Origin: Spinacia oleracea
Taxonomy: Eukaryota; Streptophyta; Magnoliopsida; Caryophyllales; Amaranthaceae
DNA length: 64,000 nt
Assembly: GCF_020520425.1 (NCBI RefSeq)
Contig: NC_079492.1
Span: 66,393,671-66,457,670, forward strand
Direction of reading: 5' to 3'
The first letter of the stretch is position 1; each line of letters begins with the position of its first letter. Under the pieces are notes generated by a model. It was given only the letters and a program-made list of their open reading frames with translations. It was not told the origin of the DNA and did not search any database. The translations under genes and the position numbers were made by a program. Shown piece after piece: positions 63,907 through 64,000 of this stretch.

Positions 63907-64000
63907 GTGGCTTTCAATTCAAAATTCCCGATTCCTGATATCTCTAAGTTAGAACCTCTTGATGGAAAGAATTATAAATATTGGGTTGTTAGGATGCGAT
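63907..64000 (+). pseudogene. Start of another Copia-type gag, running off the right edge
   Basis: From 63907 the frame reads AFNSKFPIPDISKLEP and then LDGKNYKYW, a UBN2-type Copia gag N-terminus. The codon where a start is expected is GTG, and a TAA lies four codons upstream in frame, so the start codon seems to have mutated from ATG. About 300 bases upstream look like a promoter or leader (TATATATTC near 63600). No canonical tRNA-Met PBS was found. Confidence 0.55.

Overview
This window is AT-rich nuclear DNA from a flowering plant and is almost entirely transposable elements. The evidence is plant-type Ty1/Copia polyproteins, an Athila-like Ty3/Gypsy gag with a tRNA-Asp primer site, an RTE-type and an L1-type LINE, tRNA-derived SINEs, a Stowaway-like MITE and a plant-mobile-domain pseudogene. 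The style of the Copia LTRs and of the mobile-domain pseudogene recalls Amaranthaceae (beet, spinach, quinoa), but that is a weak inference. I see no intact host gene, rRNA gene or tRNA gene.

Layout. (1) 1-~2770, minus: the 5' part of an Athila-like Gypsy element. Its gag is open to the window edge, followed by the tRNA-Asp PBS and a ~1.3 kb LTR. (2) 2763-5409, minus: a two-exon plant-mobile-domain pseudogene cut by the Athila LTR, with repeats at 5813-6059 that may mark a Mutator-like terminus. (3) ~6120-9640, minus: an RTE LINE with one nonsense codon and one frameshift. (4) 9641-10343: nothing recognised. (5) 10349-61928: a very large Copia nest.

The nest. An old Copia insertion (family 1; LTR A at the left, LTR C at the right) is flanked by the 5-bp duplication TGAAA (10344-10348 and 61929-61933). 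Into it went: E1 (11573-22010, plus, TSD CATAA) inside LTR A; E2 (23301-33693, minus, TSD ATAGG) inside the leader; a Gypsy-like LTR fragment at 35393; a family-2 Copia fragment D (35607-36977, plus); a family-2 Copia element F2 (36978-47702, minus), itself carrying a 1.28 kb insertion; and an L1-type LINE (53552-58413, 12-bp TSD). A third family-1 LTR piece, LTR M (47703-48322), is followed by a second leader and a badly decayed pol. The old unit therefore looks like a tandem LTR-interior-LTR-interior-LTR array that later lost a segment between D and F2.

E1 and E2 are full-length, almost intact sister copies with near-identical LTR pairs. Each carries one lesion in its 1321-codon gag-pol: a TAA between integrase and RT in E1, and a 23-bp deletion at a nearby place in E2. 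They face each other across 1.3 kb and so form a >10 kb inverted repeat. Shared non-coding structure stands out. There is a pair of short hairpins in the leader, with compensatory changes in family 2. There is a stem-loop just before the polypurine tract. A splice-acceptor-like tract sits immediately before the gag ATG.

(6) 61929-64000: two small SINE insertions with clear TSDs, one Stowaway-like MITE, then the 5' end of another Copia-type gag running off the window. All comparisons were made by eye; no alignment or database search was run.
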